Origin: Pseudomonadota bacterium
GTDB lineage: Bacteria; Pseudomonadota; Alphaproteobacteria; Acetobacterales; Acetobacteraceae
Length of the DNA stretch: 27,266 nt
NCBI GenBank assembly: GCA_021780935.1
Contig: JAJXXT010000070.1
Span: 1 to 27,266 of the forward strand
Direction of reading: 5' to 3'
Shown here: positions 9,277 to 17,531 of the stretch, one piece after another
How the letters are laid out: every line of letters starts with the position of its first letter
Numbering within the stretch: position 1 is the first letter of the stretch
Program-made: the position numbers and the translations under genes
The notes under the pieces: model-generated
What the model saw: the letters and a program-made list of their open reading frames with translations, nothing else
Database searches by the model: none
Told to the model about the DNA's origin: nothing

Positions 9277-10149
9277 ATGGGTGAACGGATGGGGCTCGGC
9301 ATGCTGCTCGGCGTGCTGGCCTATTCGCTGTTCGCGATGCACGACGCGACCAACAAATGGCTGGTCGAGCGTCTGCCGGTGCCGGAGGTGCTGTTTTTCC
9401 GCAGCCTGATGATCGTCGTGGGGGTGCTCGTCACCTCTCGCGGGCGGGTGGTGCCGTCGCTGCTCGCCTCGACGATGAAGCTATCGCTCGTGGCACGCGG
9501 GACGCTGACGCTGGTGGCCTGGCTGCTCTACTACACCGCGGCGGCGAGCCTTTCGCTCGCGCAGCTCACCACGCTCTACTACTCCTCGCCGCTGCTCACG
9601 ACGCTGCTGGCGCGGCCGCTGCTGGGTGAGCGGGTGACGGCGCTGCGCTGGACCTGCGTCGGTATCGGATTTGCAGGTGTGCTGATTGCGAGCGATCCGT
9701 TCGGCGTGCGCCCCTCGGTCGCCACCGGGCTGGTGCTGGCGGCGGCGGCGATGTGGGCGTTGGCGGTGATTCTGATGCGCCAGATCGCGCGGCGCGAAAC
9801 ATCCGTTCTGCAGGTGTTCTCGCAGAATCTCGTGTTCCTGGCGGTCACCGGGATACTGTCGCTCTGGCAGTTCCGCATGCCGCACGGTGTCGAGTGGCTG
9901 TTGCTGGTGGAGATCGGCGTGTTCGGCGGCTGTGGCCAGTACATTCTGTTCGAGGCGGCACGCCATGCGCCGGCGGCGGTGATGGCGACGGTGGAATATG
10001 TCTCGCTGATCTGGGCCTTCGTGCTCGGATTTCTGGTGTTCGGCGACATTCCGCGGGCGGCGGTGTTCGCCGGTGCCGCGCTGATCATGCTGGCGGGCGC
10101 GGTGCTGGTGCTGGGTGAGCAGCGCAAACGCAGGCGGGCATTGCCCTGA
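9277..10149 (+). CDS. EamA-family (DMT superfamily) transporter
   Basis: Inner-membrane transporter of 290 residues with ten hydrophobic segments arranged as two five-helix EamA repeats (about residues 8-140 and 150-280). Typical features are the opening [20 protein letters not shown], the [11 protein letters not shown] stretch, the first-repeat end [11 protein letters not shown], and a positively charged C-terminus ([10 protein letters not shown]). Family members export small metabolites or amino acids. The substrate cannot be read here. ATG 9277 has a GAGGA-like site in the 15-bp gap after ccmB, so it is probably cotranscribed with ccmAB without an evident shared function. Confidence 0.88.
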   Translation: MGERMGLGMLLGVLAYSLFAMHDATNKWLVERLPVPEVLFFRSLMIVVGVLVTSRGRVVPSLLASTMKLSLVARGTLTLVAWLLYYTAAASLSLAQLTTLYYSSPLLTTLLARPLLGERVTALRWTCVGIGFAGVLIASDPFGVRPSVATGLVLAAAAMWALAVILMRQIARRETSVLQVFSQNLVFLAVTGILSLWQFRMPHGVEWLLLVEIGVFGGCGQYILFEAARHAPAAVMATVEYVSLIWAFVLGFLVFGDIPRAAVFAGAALIMLAGAVLVLGEQRKRRRALP

Positions 10150-10219
10150 TGCGGCCGGCGCGCGCGAGGGTTTTTGTTCGGCGCGGCCGGCCCTTTCTCC
10201 CGGACGAGCGCGCCGCCGA

Positions 10220-10531
10220 GGGTTCTTCCGCATCCGCAAAGGCGTGGGCGACGACGATGCCATCGCCCGCAACCTCGCCTACGCGCCCTATGCCGACCTG
10301 CTGGTGTGGAAAACGTCCGAGCCCGATCTCGACACGGCGCGACACTTCGCCGAGGCGATCCACCGGACGTTCCCCGGCAAGATGGTGGTGTATAACGGCT
10401 CATCGAGCTTCAACTGGAAGCGCAAGCTTTCGCCGGCGGCGATCGGCAACTTCCAGCGTGAGATCGGCGCCATGGGCTACAAATTTCAGTTCGTGACCCT
10501 CGCCGGCAGCACTGAGGCGGCAAAGTTTCAC
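10220..10531 (+). pseudogene. aceA: Remnant of isocitrate lyase
   Basis: An open stretch reading [65 protein letters not shown] and [19 protein letters not shown] matches the C-terminal third of isocitrate lyase, the glyoxylate-shunt enzyme. The N-terminal two thirds, including the catalytic KKCGH loop, is absent. After VTLAG the frame runs straight into STEAAKFH, which resembles the extreme C-terminus of the enzyme (family tail GSTEESQF in E. coli). The roughly 75 residues normally between are missing. The substrate motif NCSPSFNW reads NGSSSFNW. No start codon or ribosome-binding site belongs to it. The rest of the 548-bp gap (10150-10219 and 10532-10697) shows nothing I recognise. Confidence 0.8.
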
Positions 10532-10697
10532 GACCGTGCCACAGCAACCACCACGCGGCACGAGCACGATACGGGCTGGTGCACGGCCACGCCTGGGCGA
10601 TGAACGCGGCGCCGCGGGACTGACGACACGGCGCCTCACCGAGGCTGGATTTCGCTGCGGATCACGCCAGACTGCATCCCTTGCGAGGGAGGGCGGG

Positions 10698-12131
10698 ATG
10701 GACTGGCAGGCGGGACTGGCGGCGGCGCAGGCGGTGGCGGCGGCATGGCAGGCGGAGGAGGACGCACCGGGCGGTGCGATCCTGCTCTTCGACACACGTG
10801 AGACGCGGGGAGCCGCGTGCGGCGGATTGGCCGACCCCGCATGGCGCATTCCGTTCGCGGTCGAGACGAAGTCCCGCTATGCGTCGGTGAGCAAGCAGTT
10901 TCTTGCCGCCACGGCGCTGGTCCTGGGCGTTGATCTCGCGGCACCGCTCGGCTTCGGTGTGGGGGATGCGGTTCCCGTCGGGCGCGCGCTCGACATGACC
11001 GGCGGGCTGCCCGATGTGATGGAAACCTATTGGCTGCTCGGCATACCGCCCTCGACCGGCTTGTCGCGGGCGGCGCTGGTGGATTTTGCGCGTCGGCTCG
11101 ATCGGTTGAACTTCGTGCCGGGGACGGAGATTTCCTATTCCAACACCGGCTATCGGCTGCTGCAGGCAAAGCTCGCGGGCGCCTACGAGGAGACGGTCGC
11201 GCAACGATTTCTGCGCCCGCTCGGGCTCGGGATCGTGCTGCCGGAGGATGATGCGACGATCGTGCCGGGCCTCGCGCGTGGCGGGATAAGGGTGAACGGT
11301 CGTTGGGAGTTTGGCCGTTATGGACCGCATATCTCGGCCTCGGGCGGGCTTGCTGGCAGCGCGCTCGATCTCGCGCGCTGGGGCCAGGCGTTGCTGCGCG
11401 GCGAGGTTCCGCTCGCAGCACTCGCCGCGCAGCGCCGCCTCGCCGATGGGCGCGCCACGGCATACGGGCTGGGTCTCGCACACGGACCGCTGGGAACGGT
11501 TGGGCATGGCGGCTCGCTGCCGGGATACAAGTCCTATCTGCTGCTGATGGCGGAACACGCGGCGGGTGTGGTCGTGCTGTGCAATCGCGAGGACACGGAC
11601 CCGCATCAGGTGGCTCTCTGCGTCGCCGCCGCGATGCGGGGCATGGCCACGCCCAGGGAGGGCGCGTTGTCCGACAGCCTTCCGGACGGGCTCTTTGTTG
11701 CCGACGGCGAGCCGCTATGGCTTGAGCTGCGCCAGGGCGGCGCGTTTCTGCTCGGCGCCCAGACCGGCTCCGCCCACCTACCGGTCTCGCTCGCGATGGA
11801 GGGCCAGGCTCTCGTCGGCGAGGTGGGACTTGCGCGCCGCCGCTTCCAAACGGCGATGGCGACGACAGCCCCCGCCTGGTGGGAGGGGCGCTATGAGCAT
11901 CGCGGTCTCGGTGCGGCGTTTGACGTCGCGGTTCGGGATGGCAAGGCAACGCTTGAGCACGGTGTGGGTCCGTTGCGTGCTGTCATCGATCTTCGGCCGC
12001 TGGGCCCGGGCCTGGCACGGGCAAGCCATGGCGAGGGTGCCTGGACCCAGGAATTCGCTGTTACGTTCGGCGACGGTGGGGCGCGGCTGGTGTCGAACCG
12101 GTCGCGGATACTGAAGTTTGATCGCAGTTGA
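10698..12131 (+). CDS. Beta-lactamase-fold serine hydrolase, D-aminopeptidase-like
   Basis: Serine hydrolase of 477 residues in the penicillin-binding-protein-like class C fold. The catalytic motifs are S63-V-S-K66 in YASVSKQF, Y147-S-N149 in EISYSNTGY, and H270-G-G in GTVGHGGSLPGYKS. As I recall, D-aminopeptidase (DAP) of Ochrobactrum anthropi has Ser62, Lys65, Tyr153 and His287 and a similar SVSKQF context, and carries two extra C-terminal beta-barrel domains. The region after about residue 320 here (LELRQGGAFLLG, EGRYEHRGLGAAFDVAVRDGKATL) fits those barrels. There is no signal peptide, so a cytoplasmic peptidase acting on D-amino-acid or short peptides is likely. ATG 10698 follows a strong GAGGGAGGG site. 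Other esterase or amidase roles remain possible. Confidence 0.82.
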   Translation: MDWQAGLAAAQAVAAAWQAEEDAPGGAILLFDTRETRGAACGGLADPAWRIPFAVETKSRYASVSKQFLAATALVLGVDLAAPLGFGVGDAVPVGRALDMTGGLPDVMETYWLLGIPPSTGLSRAALVDFARRLDRLNFVPGTEISYSNTGYRLLQAKLAGAYEETVAQRFLRPLGLGIVLPEDDATIVPGLARGGIRVNGRWEFGRYGPHISASGGLAGSALDLARWGQALLRGEVPLAALAAQRRLADGRATAYGLGLAHGPLGTVGHGGSLPGYKSYLLLMAEHAAGVVVLCNREDTDPHQVALCVAAAMRGMATPREGALSDSLPDGLFVADGEPLWLELRQGGAFLLGAQTGSAHLPVSLAMEGQALVGEVGLARRRFQTAMATTAPAWWEGRYEHRGLGAAFDVAVRDGKATLEHGVGPLRAVIDLRPLGPGLARASHGEGAWTQEFAVTFGDGGARLVSNRSRILKFDRS

Positions 12132-12135
12132 TGAC

Positions 12136-12777
12136 CTATACCGCGGGAATGACCAGCGTCGCCGCCTCACCGGGGCGCGCCAGCAGATAGAGATCAGCGA
12201 AGCTGGTCGTATCCGGGCGGCGATGGTCGTAGGGGTACGGGTTCGGAACATGCGCGGCAACACGCCAGGTGGGGTCGACGCGTGGCACCGTCTCGGTGAA
12301 GCGGCGATGGCGGACATGTGGCGCCGGCCAGGCGCGTTCGACATTGCTGGCGTAGATCAGGACGAAGCGTCGCGCGGCGCCGAGCAGCCGGCGAATGTAT
12401 TGCCCATAGGCCTGGTCCTCGACCAGGTGGAAAATGACGTCGAAGGACAGTGCCAGGTCCGCCGGCTTTTCCTGGTCCATCGCATCCCATGGGATCAGGC
12501 GTGTGGCCTGCATGCCGTCGCGCGCCGCCGCGGTGCGCGCCAGCGCATCCGCTGCGACGTCGGTGCCGCGATAGCACGCGACCTCGATATGTTGCGCAAG
12601 CGCACCGTCACCGCAACCGAGATCCAGCAGATCCCGAATATCGTTGCGGGCGACGAAACCGTTGATCACCGCGGCCTTCCAGGCCAACAGACGTCCCACG
12701 GAACCGGCGCCGGAGCCGCCGCCGGCGCGATAGCGCGATTGCCAGTAGGCCGCCGAGACGGTGATGTCATCGAGCAT
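12136..12777 (-). CDS. Class I SAM-dependent methyltransferase
   Basis: Methyltransferase of 213 residues. The N-terminus has an aromatic start (AAYWQSRYRAGGGSGAGSVGRL). Motif I is LLDLGCGDG (residues 50-58), the SAM-binding loop. Motif II-like RGTDVAADAL and the motif IV region LALSFDVIFHLVED (about 109-120) follow. The acceptor is unknown. It overlaps the upstream GT41 gene by 11 bp and is the last gene of a leftward set behind the flagellin genes, so methylation of a sugar put on flagellin is a reasonable guess. Its stop is only 4 bp from the stop of the convergent hydrolase gene, leaving no room for a terminator. Confidence 0.85.
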   Translation of the reverse strand: MLDDITVSAAYWQSRYRAGGGSGAGSVGRLLAWKAAVINGFVARNDIRDLLDLGCGDGALAQHIEVACYRGTDVAADALARTAAARDGMQATRLIPWDAMDQEKPADLALSFDVIFHLVEDQAYGQYIRRLLGAARRFVLIYASNVERAWPAPHVRHRRFTETVPRVDPTWRVAAHVPNPYPYDHRRPDTTSFADLYLLARPGEAATLVIPAV

Positions 12778-15178
12778 TGCTGTTCTCCTTGCACCATTGC
12801 CGCCAGACCCCGCGCAGGGCCGTTGTCAGGTTACGGGCGAAACGTGGTGCGTCACAGAGCGGGCTTGCGGCGACGCGTGTTCGCAACGTCGCGCGCAACG
12901 TCGCCAGTGCCGCGATATCGGCCGCACGCGCCACGGCCATCGTTACATAGGTATCGACGTCCGGCGCGATCCAGTCCGACAAACCGACATTGCCGAGATG
13001 GCTGGCGGAATGGCGGGTTGCGAAATAATCAGCGGGTCGGGTAATCACCGGCACGCCCATCCACAGCGCCTCGCAGGTCGTCAGCCCGCCGGTATAGGGG
13101 AACGGATCGAGCGCGATGTCCACATCGGCGTATTGTTCAAGCAGGGCGCGATGCGGGCTGGCACCACGCAACTCGATTCGTGCGGGATCAATTCCATGCC
13201 CCGCGAAGCGCGCCCGCAGGGAAGCGGCGATCTCGGGGTCGGCGAACTGATGCGCCTTCAGCAACAGGCGGCTGTCCGTGACGCGCCGCAGGATTTGTGC
13301 CCAGGCGGCGATCACCTCGGGCGTGATCTTTGAGAGATTGTTGAAACATCCGAACGTAATGAACCCGCGCGCCTGCGCCGGCAGGGGAGCCACATCGGGC
13401 GCATAGGGCGGCGTGGAATAGCAGCAATAGCCGTCCGGCATCCGCAGCAGATTTTCTGTGTGCAGGGCCTCGGCACCGGGCGGGCTCTCCCAGCGATCGG
13501 TGATAAACCAGTCCATCGCGGTGAGGCCGCTGGTGTGGCTCTGCGCGCCGACCCATTTGATCTGCACCGGTGCTGCCCGCCAGGCGCAGGTGGTGGCCCA
13601 GCCCTGGTCGCCATGGCCGCCGAGATCGATGAGGATGTCAATGCCATGGCGGCGGATGCGATCGGCGCGGACGGCAGGTGTGTCGGTGTCCACGGCCACC
13701 CAGTCGCTGGCGAGTGAGCGAAAACGCCGGGCCATCATATCGGGGTTCGGCCCCAGGGGCTGGCTGAACGCGATGATATCGAACCCGGCAGGGTCCAGCC
13801 CCTCGAGGCCGCCAAGCGTGAGCCACCCAACCGGGTGAGTCTTCAGCGTTGCGGAAAGCAGGCCGAGCCGAAGCCGACGCTCCGGATCCGGCGTATTGGC
13901 AAGCCTTGGCGCGGCGGTGGGGCGCAGCAGAGCGGCGCCGCGCTCCGCCGCCTCGCGCAGCGCGGCTCCGGTTGCCTCCTGGTGATAGACCAGCGAGTTC
14001 GTCAGCGCCCGCCAGGCAATCGGCTCCTCAGGTGACGCCTCGACCGCCGCGCGCGCCGCCGCAAGACCGCCGGCCTGGTCACCGGAGGAGACCCGGGCAT
14101 TGGCAAGATTACAGAGCGGCCCGGCCTTGGGGCCGATTTCGTCCACCAGCGCCTCGAGCACCGTTTGTGCCGGGCGGTGGCGATGGGCGCGCACCAGGGC
14201 GGCACCAAGATTATTGCGCAACTCAACCGACTCTGGGTCCAGCTCAAGCGCCCGCTCGATTGCCGCGACCGCGCCGCCGGCGTCGAGTGTGCGGGTCAGC
14301 ACGTCAGCCCGCACGCGTGCGACGAGGCTGGAGTCCGGGGCCAGGATAGCCGCGGCTTCTAGCAGATCGACAGCCTCGGCGCGCCGACCGATGCGGTCGA
14401 GCAACAACCCGCGCGCAGCCAGCGTGGCGGTCTCTCCCGCGGGCGCGCGCTCCAGCCGTGCGAGCTCCGCCTCGGCGTGGCCGGCAGCGAACGCCGCCTC
14501 CGCCCGGTGCAAGGTCCAGGGGATGGATCGTGGCTCCAGGCGTGCGGCTTCCCCGAACGCGCTTTCGGCCGCCGCGGCGTCGCCCGTCAGCATCAGCGCG
14601 AGACCCAGCGCATCCCACGCTTGCGCGTACTCAGGTGCTGCGGCGCAGGCCTGCAGCAGCAGCATCTGGGCGCGCAGGCCGTCCCCTTGCGCGATGTATA
14701 ATGCCGCGAGCCCGACCAGCGCTTCCGGGCGCGACCCATCCCGGGCGAGCGCGGCCTCATAGGCTGCGGCGGCGGCCGGGTGGTCGCCCGCCCGACGAAG
14801 CATCTCGGCCCGCCGCAGTGGCGGCTCGGCCCAGTCCCCCGCAGCGTCTTCCGCTTGCGTAACGAGCACGAGCGCCCGTGCACGATCACCGCTGCCCTCC
14901 TCCGCGAGCGCCAGATTTAGCAGCGTACTGGGCGAGTTGTCACCGAGGGCCACGGCCCGGCGCAGCGCTACGCGCGCCTCCGCCGGTCGCGACGCCGCGA
15001 GGTACGCCATGCCAAGCACCGCGACGTCGCTCGCGATGGCGTTGCTGTCCGCGTCGCTGGCGCCGAGCAGCGTCACCGCGCCCTGCGTGTCGCCGAGGTT
15101 CAAAAGCTGACGAGCCCGTCTCGCCCGTTCGCTGGCTGATGCCGCCACGGACGATTTTGCGGTCATGGTCTCAGGCAT
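12767..15178 (-). CDS. TPR-repeat GT41 glycosyltransferase (O-GlcNAc transferase-like)
   Basis: An 803-residue protein with about ten TPR-like helical repeats (about residues 15-420) and a GT41 catalytic half (about 434-795). GT41 enzymes move GlcNAc or another sugar from UDP onto Ser/Thr of proteins. Landmarks are RLRLGLLSATLKTHPVGW with H448 at the place of human OGT His498, ILIDLGGHGDQG, VGAQSHTSGLTAMDWFITD, FGCFNNLSKITPEVIAAWAQIL with K617 at the place of OGT Lys842, and DPFPYTGGLTTCEALWMGVPVIT in the UDP-binding region, ending SPLCDAPRFARNL. It overlaps the upstream methyltransferase gene by 8 bp (ATGCCTGA) and the downstream one by 11 bp. ATG 15166 is an alternative start. Both catalytic positions look intact. 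Flagellin is the likely acceptor by position. Confidence 0.9.
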   Translation of the reverse strand: MPETMTAKSSVAASASERARRARQLLNLGDTQGAVTLLGASDADSNAIASDVAVLGMAYLAASRPAEARVALRRAVALGDNSPSTLLNLALAEEGSGDRARALVLVTQAEDAAGDWAEPPLRRAEMLRRAGDHPAAAAAYEAALARDGSRPEALVGLAALYIAQGDGLRAQMLLLQACAAAPEYAQAWDALGLALMLTGDAAAAESAFGEAARLEPRSIPWTLHRAEAAFAAGHAEAELARLERAPAGETATLAARGLLLDRIGRRAEAVDLLEAAAILAPDSSLVARVRADVLTRTLDAGGAVAAIERALELDPESVELRNNLGAALVRAHRHRPAQTVLEALVDEIGPKAGPLCNLANARVSSGDQAGGLAAARAAVEASPEEPIAWRALTNSLVYHQEATGAALREAAERGAALLRPTAAPRLANTPDPERRLRLGLLSATLKTHPVGWLTLGGLEGLDPAGFDIIAFSQPLGPNPDMMARRFRSLASDWVAVDTDTPAVRADRIRRHGIDILIDLGGHGDQGWATTCAWRAAPVQIKWVGAQSHTSGLTAMDWFITDRWESPPGAEALHTENLLRMPDGYCCYSTPPYAPDVAPLPAQARGFITFGCFNNLSKITPEVIAAWAQILRRVTDSRLLLKAHQFADPEIAASLRARFAGHGIDPARIELRGASPHRALLEQYADVDIALDPFPYTGGLTTCEALWMGVPVITRPADYFATRHSASHLGNVGLSDWIAPDVDTYVTMAVARAADIAALATLRATLRTRVAASPLCDAPRFARNLTTALRGVWRQWCKENSNAR

Positions 15179-16580
15179 CGGCGCCTCGCGGGATAGCGCG
15201 GATGATGAGTCCGCGAACCGGCTCGCCGGCCTCCAACCTGAGGACCTCTTCGCGCGCCTCGACGAGTTTCAGCCCGGCCGCATCCAGAGCCGCCTCCAGC
15301 ATGGCGCGGCCATGCAGGAAACGGCCGCGCGGCCCAAGCGCCCAGCGCCCAGGTTCTTCGGCAAGCTCCACGGAGGCGAGGAAAACGCCGCCCGGTGCCA
15401 GGCTCGTTCGCACCTGCGCAAGCAAGGGCCCGATATCGCCGATATAGCAGAGCAGATCGGCCGCCGTGATCAGCGCCCAGCGCCTTGCATCGTTGACGAG
15501 GAAGTTTTCTACCTCTGCCTGGATCAGCTCCAGATAGAGACCTTTTGCCGCGGCCTCGCGCAGCATCGCACCCGAGAGATCGACCCCTGTCGCCGGGCCG
15601 GTCGCGCGATCCCCGATTGCGAGCGCCACCAGGCCGGTGCCGCAACCAAGGTCGAGCCAGGGTGTCGTGGTGGTCGCCTCACCGAGCATCTGGCGCATCA
15701 CTCCGGGAATTCGGTAGTGCAGGCCGATGATGTCGTAATCAAAACGGTCAGCCCAACCGTCGAACACGGCGGTGATATAAGCGCAGGGAGTGGCGGCCTC
15801 TGCCGGCCGCATGCCCGCCGCTGCGGTGAGGTGCCGGACATAGGCATCCTCCGGTGCCAGCTTGTACGCCTCGGCGTACGCGCGCGCCGCCTCATCATGC
15901 CGCCCGAGCCGGGAGAGCGCGTGGCCGAGCAGTCCCATCACCCGCGCATCCACCGCGCCGTCGCGCCGAGCCGCTTCCGCCAACTCCAGTCCGCGGGCGG
16001 CATCGCCGTGACGCATCGCGAGCAGGATCGCGGCGGTGCGCAGACCCGGATGGATCGGGGCGAGGGCGATGCCGTCCGCCAGGACCCGTGCGGCGGTCGT
16101 TGCATCACCGGCTCGTTCGAACGCGGTGGCCAGAGCCTCGCGGTACCATGGGTTCTCAGGGTGCGCCACCAACGCTTCGTCGAGACAGGGAATGGCGTCC
16201 TCGTTGCGGCCGAGATCGATCAGGGCGATGCCGAGGATCGTCTTGGCATCGGGGTTGTCCGGTGCGGCGATGACGACCTCGGCGGCGTCGGCGGCAGCCC
16301 CCGGCGCATCGTCGCGACGCAGACGGGCCTGCGCGCGCGCCAGCAGCAACGCGGCTTGCGGGGCCGAAGCAATCGCGGGGTCCAGCACCGCGCAGGCCGC
16401 TTCGGGGTCGCCCTGGGCGAGGTGCAGCTTCGCTTCGAGTTCCGCGAGGTGCACACTCCCGGCGAGCGGTGCGCGCAACGCCGCGATCAGCGGGCTGGCG
16501 GCACCGGGGCGGTTCGCCGCCAGCAATGCCCGCGCGCGGGACGCGAGGATCATGTGATCGGTAGCGGGGTATCCGTCCAT
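15171..16580 (-). CDS. TPR-repeat protein fused to a SAM-dependent methyltransferase
   Basis: A 469-residue protein with TPR-like repeats over about residues 10-250 (for example AKTILGIALIDLGRNEDAIPCLDEALVAHPENP) and a class I methyltransferase domain over about 265-465. The hinge ITAVFDGWADRFDYDIIGLHYR is typical of TPR-methyltransferases. Motif I is WLDLGCGTGLVALAIGD from residue 308, then TGVDLSGAML. The start is supported by AAGGAG 5 nt before ATG 16580. A 77-bp gap separates it from the DUF1217 gene; this contains an imperfect hairpin (16615-16635) and no clear promoter. It overlaps the GT41 gene. The TPR part could dock on flagellin or on the GT41 partner. The acceptor is unknown. Confidence 0.87.
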   Translation of the reverse strand: MDGYPATDHMILASRARALLAANRPGAASPLIAALRAPLAGSVHLAELEAKLHLAQGDPEAACAVLDPAIASAPQAALLLARAQARLRRDDAPGAAADAAEVVIAAPDNPDAKTILGIALIDLGRNEDAIPCLDEALVAHPENPWYREALATAFERAGDATTAARVLADGIALAPIHPGLRTAAILLAMRHGDAARGLELAEAARRDGAVDARVMGLLGHALSRLGRHDEAARAYAEAYKLAPEDAYVRHLTAAAGMRPAEAATPCAYITAVFDGWADRFDYDIIGLHYRIPGVMRQMLGEATTTTPWLDLGCGTGLVALAIGDRATGPATGVDLSGAMLREAAAKGLYLELIQAEVENFLVNDARRWALITAADLLCYIGDIGPLLAQVRTSLAPGGVFLASVELAEEPGRWALGPRGRFLHGRAMLEAALDAAGLKLVEAREEVLRLEAGEPVRGLIIRAIPRGADA

Positions 16581-16657
16581 GTTAGCTCCTTTTGAGCCAA
16601 GACCGTCTTGTGGGACCGGTGGATCCGGTGTCCAGTTCCCTCACGTACCCCGGCGTG

Positions 16658-17500
16658 TCACGCGATGAGCCCCTGGGCCTGCACCGCCAGGCTCGTGATA
16701 TCCGTCGAGTTAGGGCTGCTTTGCTGCTGGGTGTTGACAAGGAACTGATCGGTGATGGAGTTGACGTAGTTCGCGTCCTTGAGGCGTGAGAAGTCGACCT
16801 GTGCGTTGATCGCCTGCAACTGCGCTCCCCGGTCCTGGAAGACGATCTGCTGCGGTATGTTGAAGGCCGTGGTGATGACGTTGAACAGGATCGGATCCGA
16901 TAGAACCTGGTTCGCCGATGTGATCGTTCCTGCTTCGGACTGAAATGATAGCGCGTCGGACAGGCCGGGGGTGGTGGCGTCCAGGGACTGGCGCCACTGA
17001 ACCTCGGCATAGCCATTGGCGATCGTCTGTTGCACGGCGGGATTCCGCAGGACGGCCAGACCCTGGGTCGCGAACTGGTAGGTTTGGGTGACCGAAAGCC
17101 AGTTGGCGTTGCTGGTGGCCACCTGGTTGACGAGCGAACCGGGGTCCGATGGGTTGGACATCAGGACCTGCCGTGCCAACGCCGTGTACGACGCCTCGCT
17201 CCCGAGGCCGTTCGCCGTCAGTAGGACGTTCAGTGCGGTGGGATTGGCGAGAAACTCCTGTGGCGTCTTGGCGGCCGCGATCGCCTGTTTGAAGGTCGCA
17301 ATGGCTTTCGCGACCGCCGGTTGGCTAGCGGTGGCCGCGACATCCTGGGTTTCGTTGCGCTGGGCCGTTTGCAGCGCTAGAATCGGATCGGGGCTGCCTG
17401 TGCCGCCGGTTCCCTCGATCGCGGACAGCAGCGAGGATGCGGTGTTGTTGCCGCTGTTGGTCACCGCGCCTTGAAACAGAGTGAGGATGTATCCGCTCAT
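16658..17500 (-). CDS. DUF1217 flagellar-locus protein
   Basis: A 280-residue protein of the DUF1217 family, which occurs beside flagellar genes in alphaproteobacteria and whose role is not settled. The sequence is Gln/Asn/Ser/Thr-rich, with repeated blocks of the kind LALQTAQRNETQDVAATASQPAVAKAIATFKQAI and SLVNQVATSNANWLSVTQTYQFATQG, and ends TDITSLAVQAQGLIA. It has no signal peptide or membrane segment, as expected for a protein exported by the flagellar secretion system or acting with it. GAGGG upstream supports the start at 17500. It lies 31 bp after flaF, in the same direction. Confidence 0.8.
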   Translation of the reverse strand: MSGYILTLFQGAVTNSGNNTASSLLSAIEGTGGTGSPDPILALQTAQRNETQDVAATASQPAVAKAIATFKQAIAAAKTPQEFLANPTALNVLLTANGLGSEASYTALARQVLMSNPSDPGSLVNQVATSNANWLSVTQTYQFATQGLAVLRNPAVQQTIANGYAEVQWRQSLDATTPGLSDALSFQSEAGTITSANQVLSDPILFNVITTAFNIPQQIVFQDRGAQLQAINAQVDFSRLKDANYVNSITDQFLVNTQQQSSPNSTDITSLAVQAQGLIA

Positions 17501-17531
17501 CGCTGCCGTTCTTCCCTCGGTTGTCGGCCCC

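Noticed and set aside
10532..10697. Further isocitrate lyase remnants or a mobile element downstream of the aceA fragment
   Set aside because: A short LVHGHAW-like reading is too weak to assign. No inverted repeats, transposase or tRNA is visible.
12118..13333. Open frames on the + strand opposite the methyltransferase and GT41 genes
   Set aside because: They are antisense to genes with clear motifs and show low-complexity, Arg-rich translations with no family features.
16581..16600. Possible sigma-54 box TGGCTCAAAAGGAGCT before the TPR-methyltransferase gene
   Set aside because: It has GG-N10-GC spacing, but the -12 part is the ribosome-binding site AAGGAGCT. A transcript from it would start within the gene. 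The match to the -12 element is poor.
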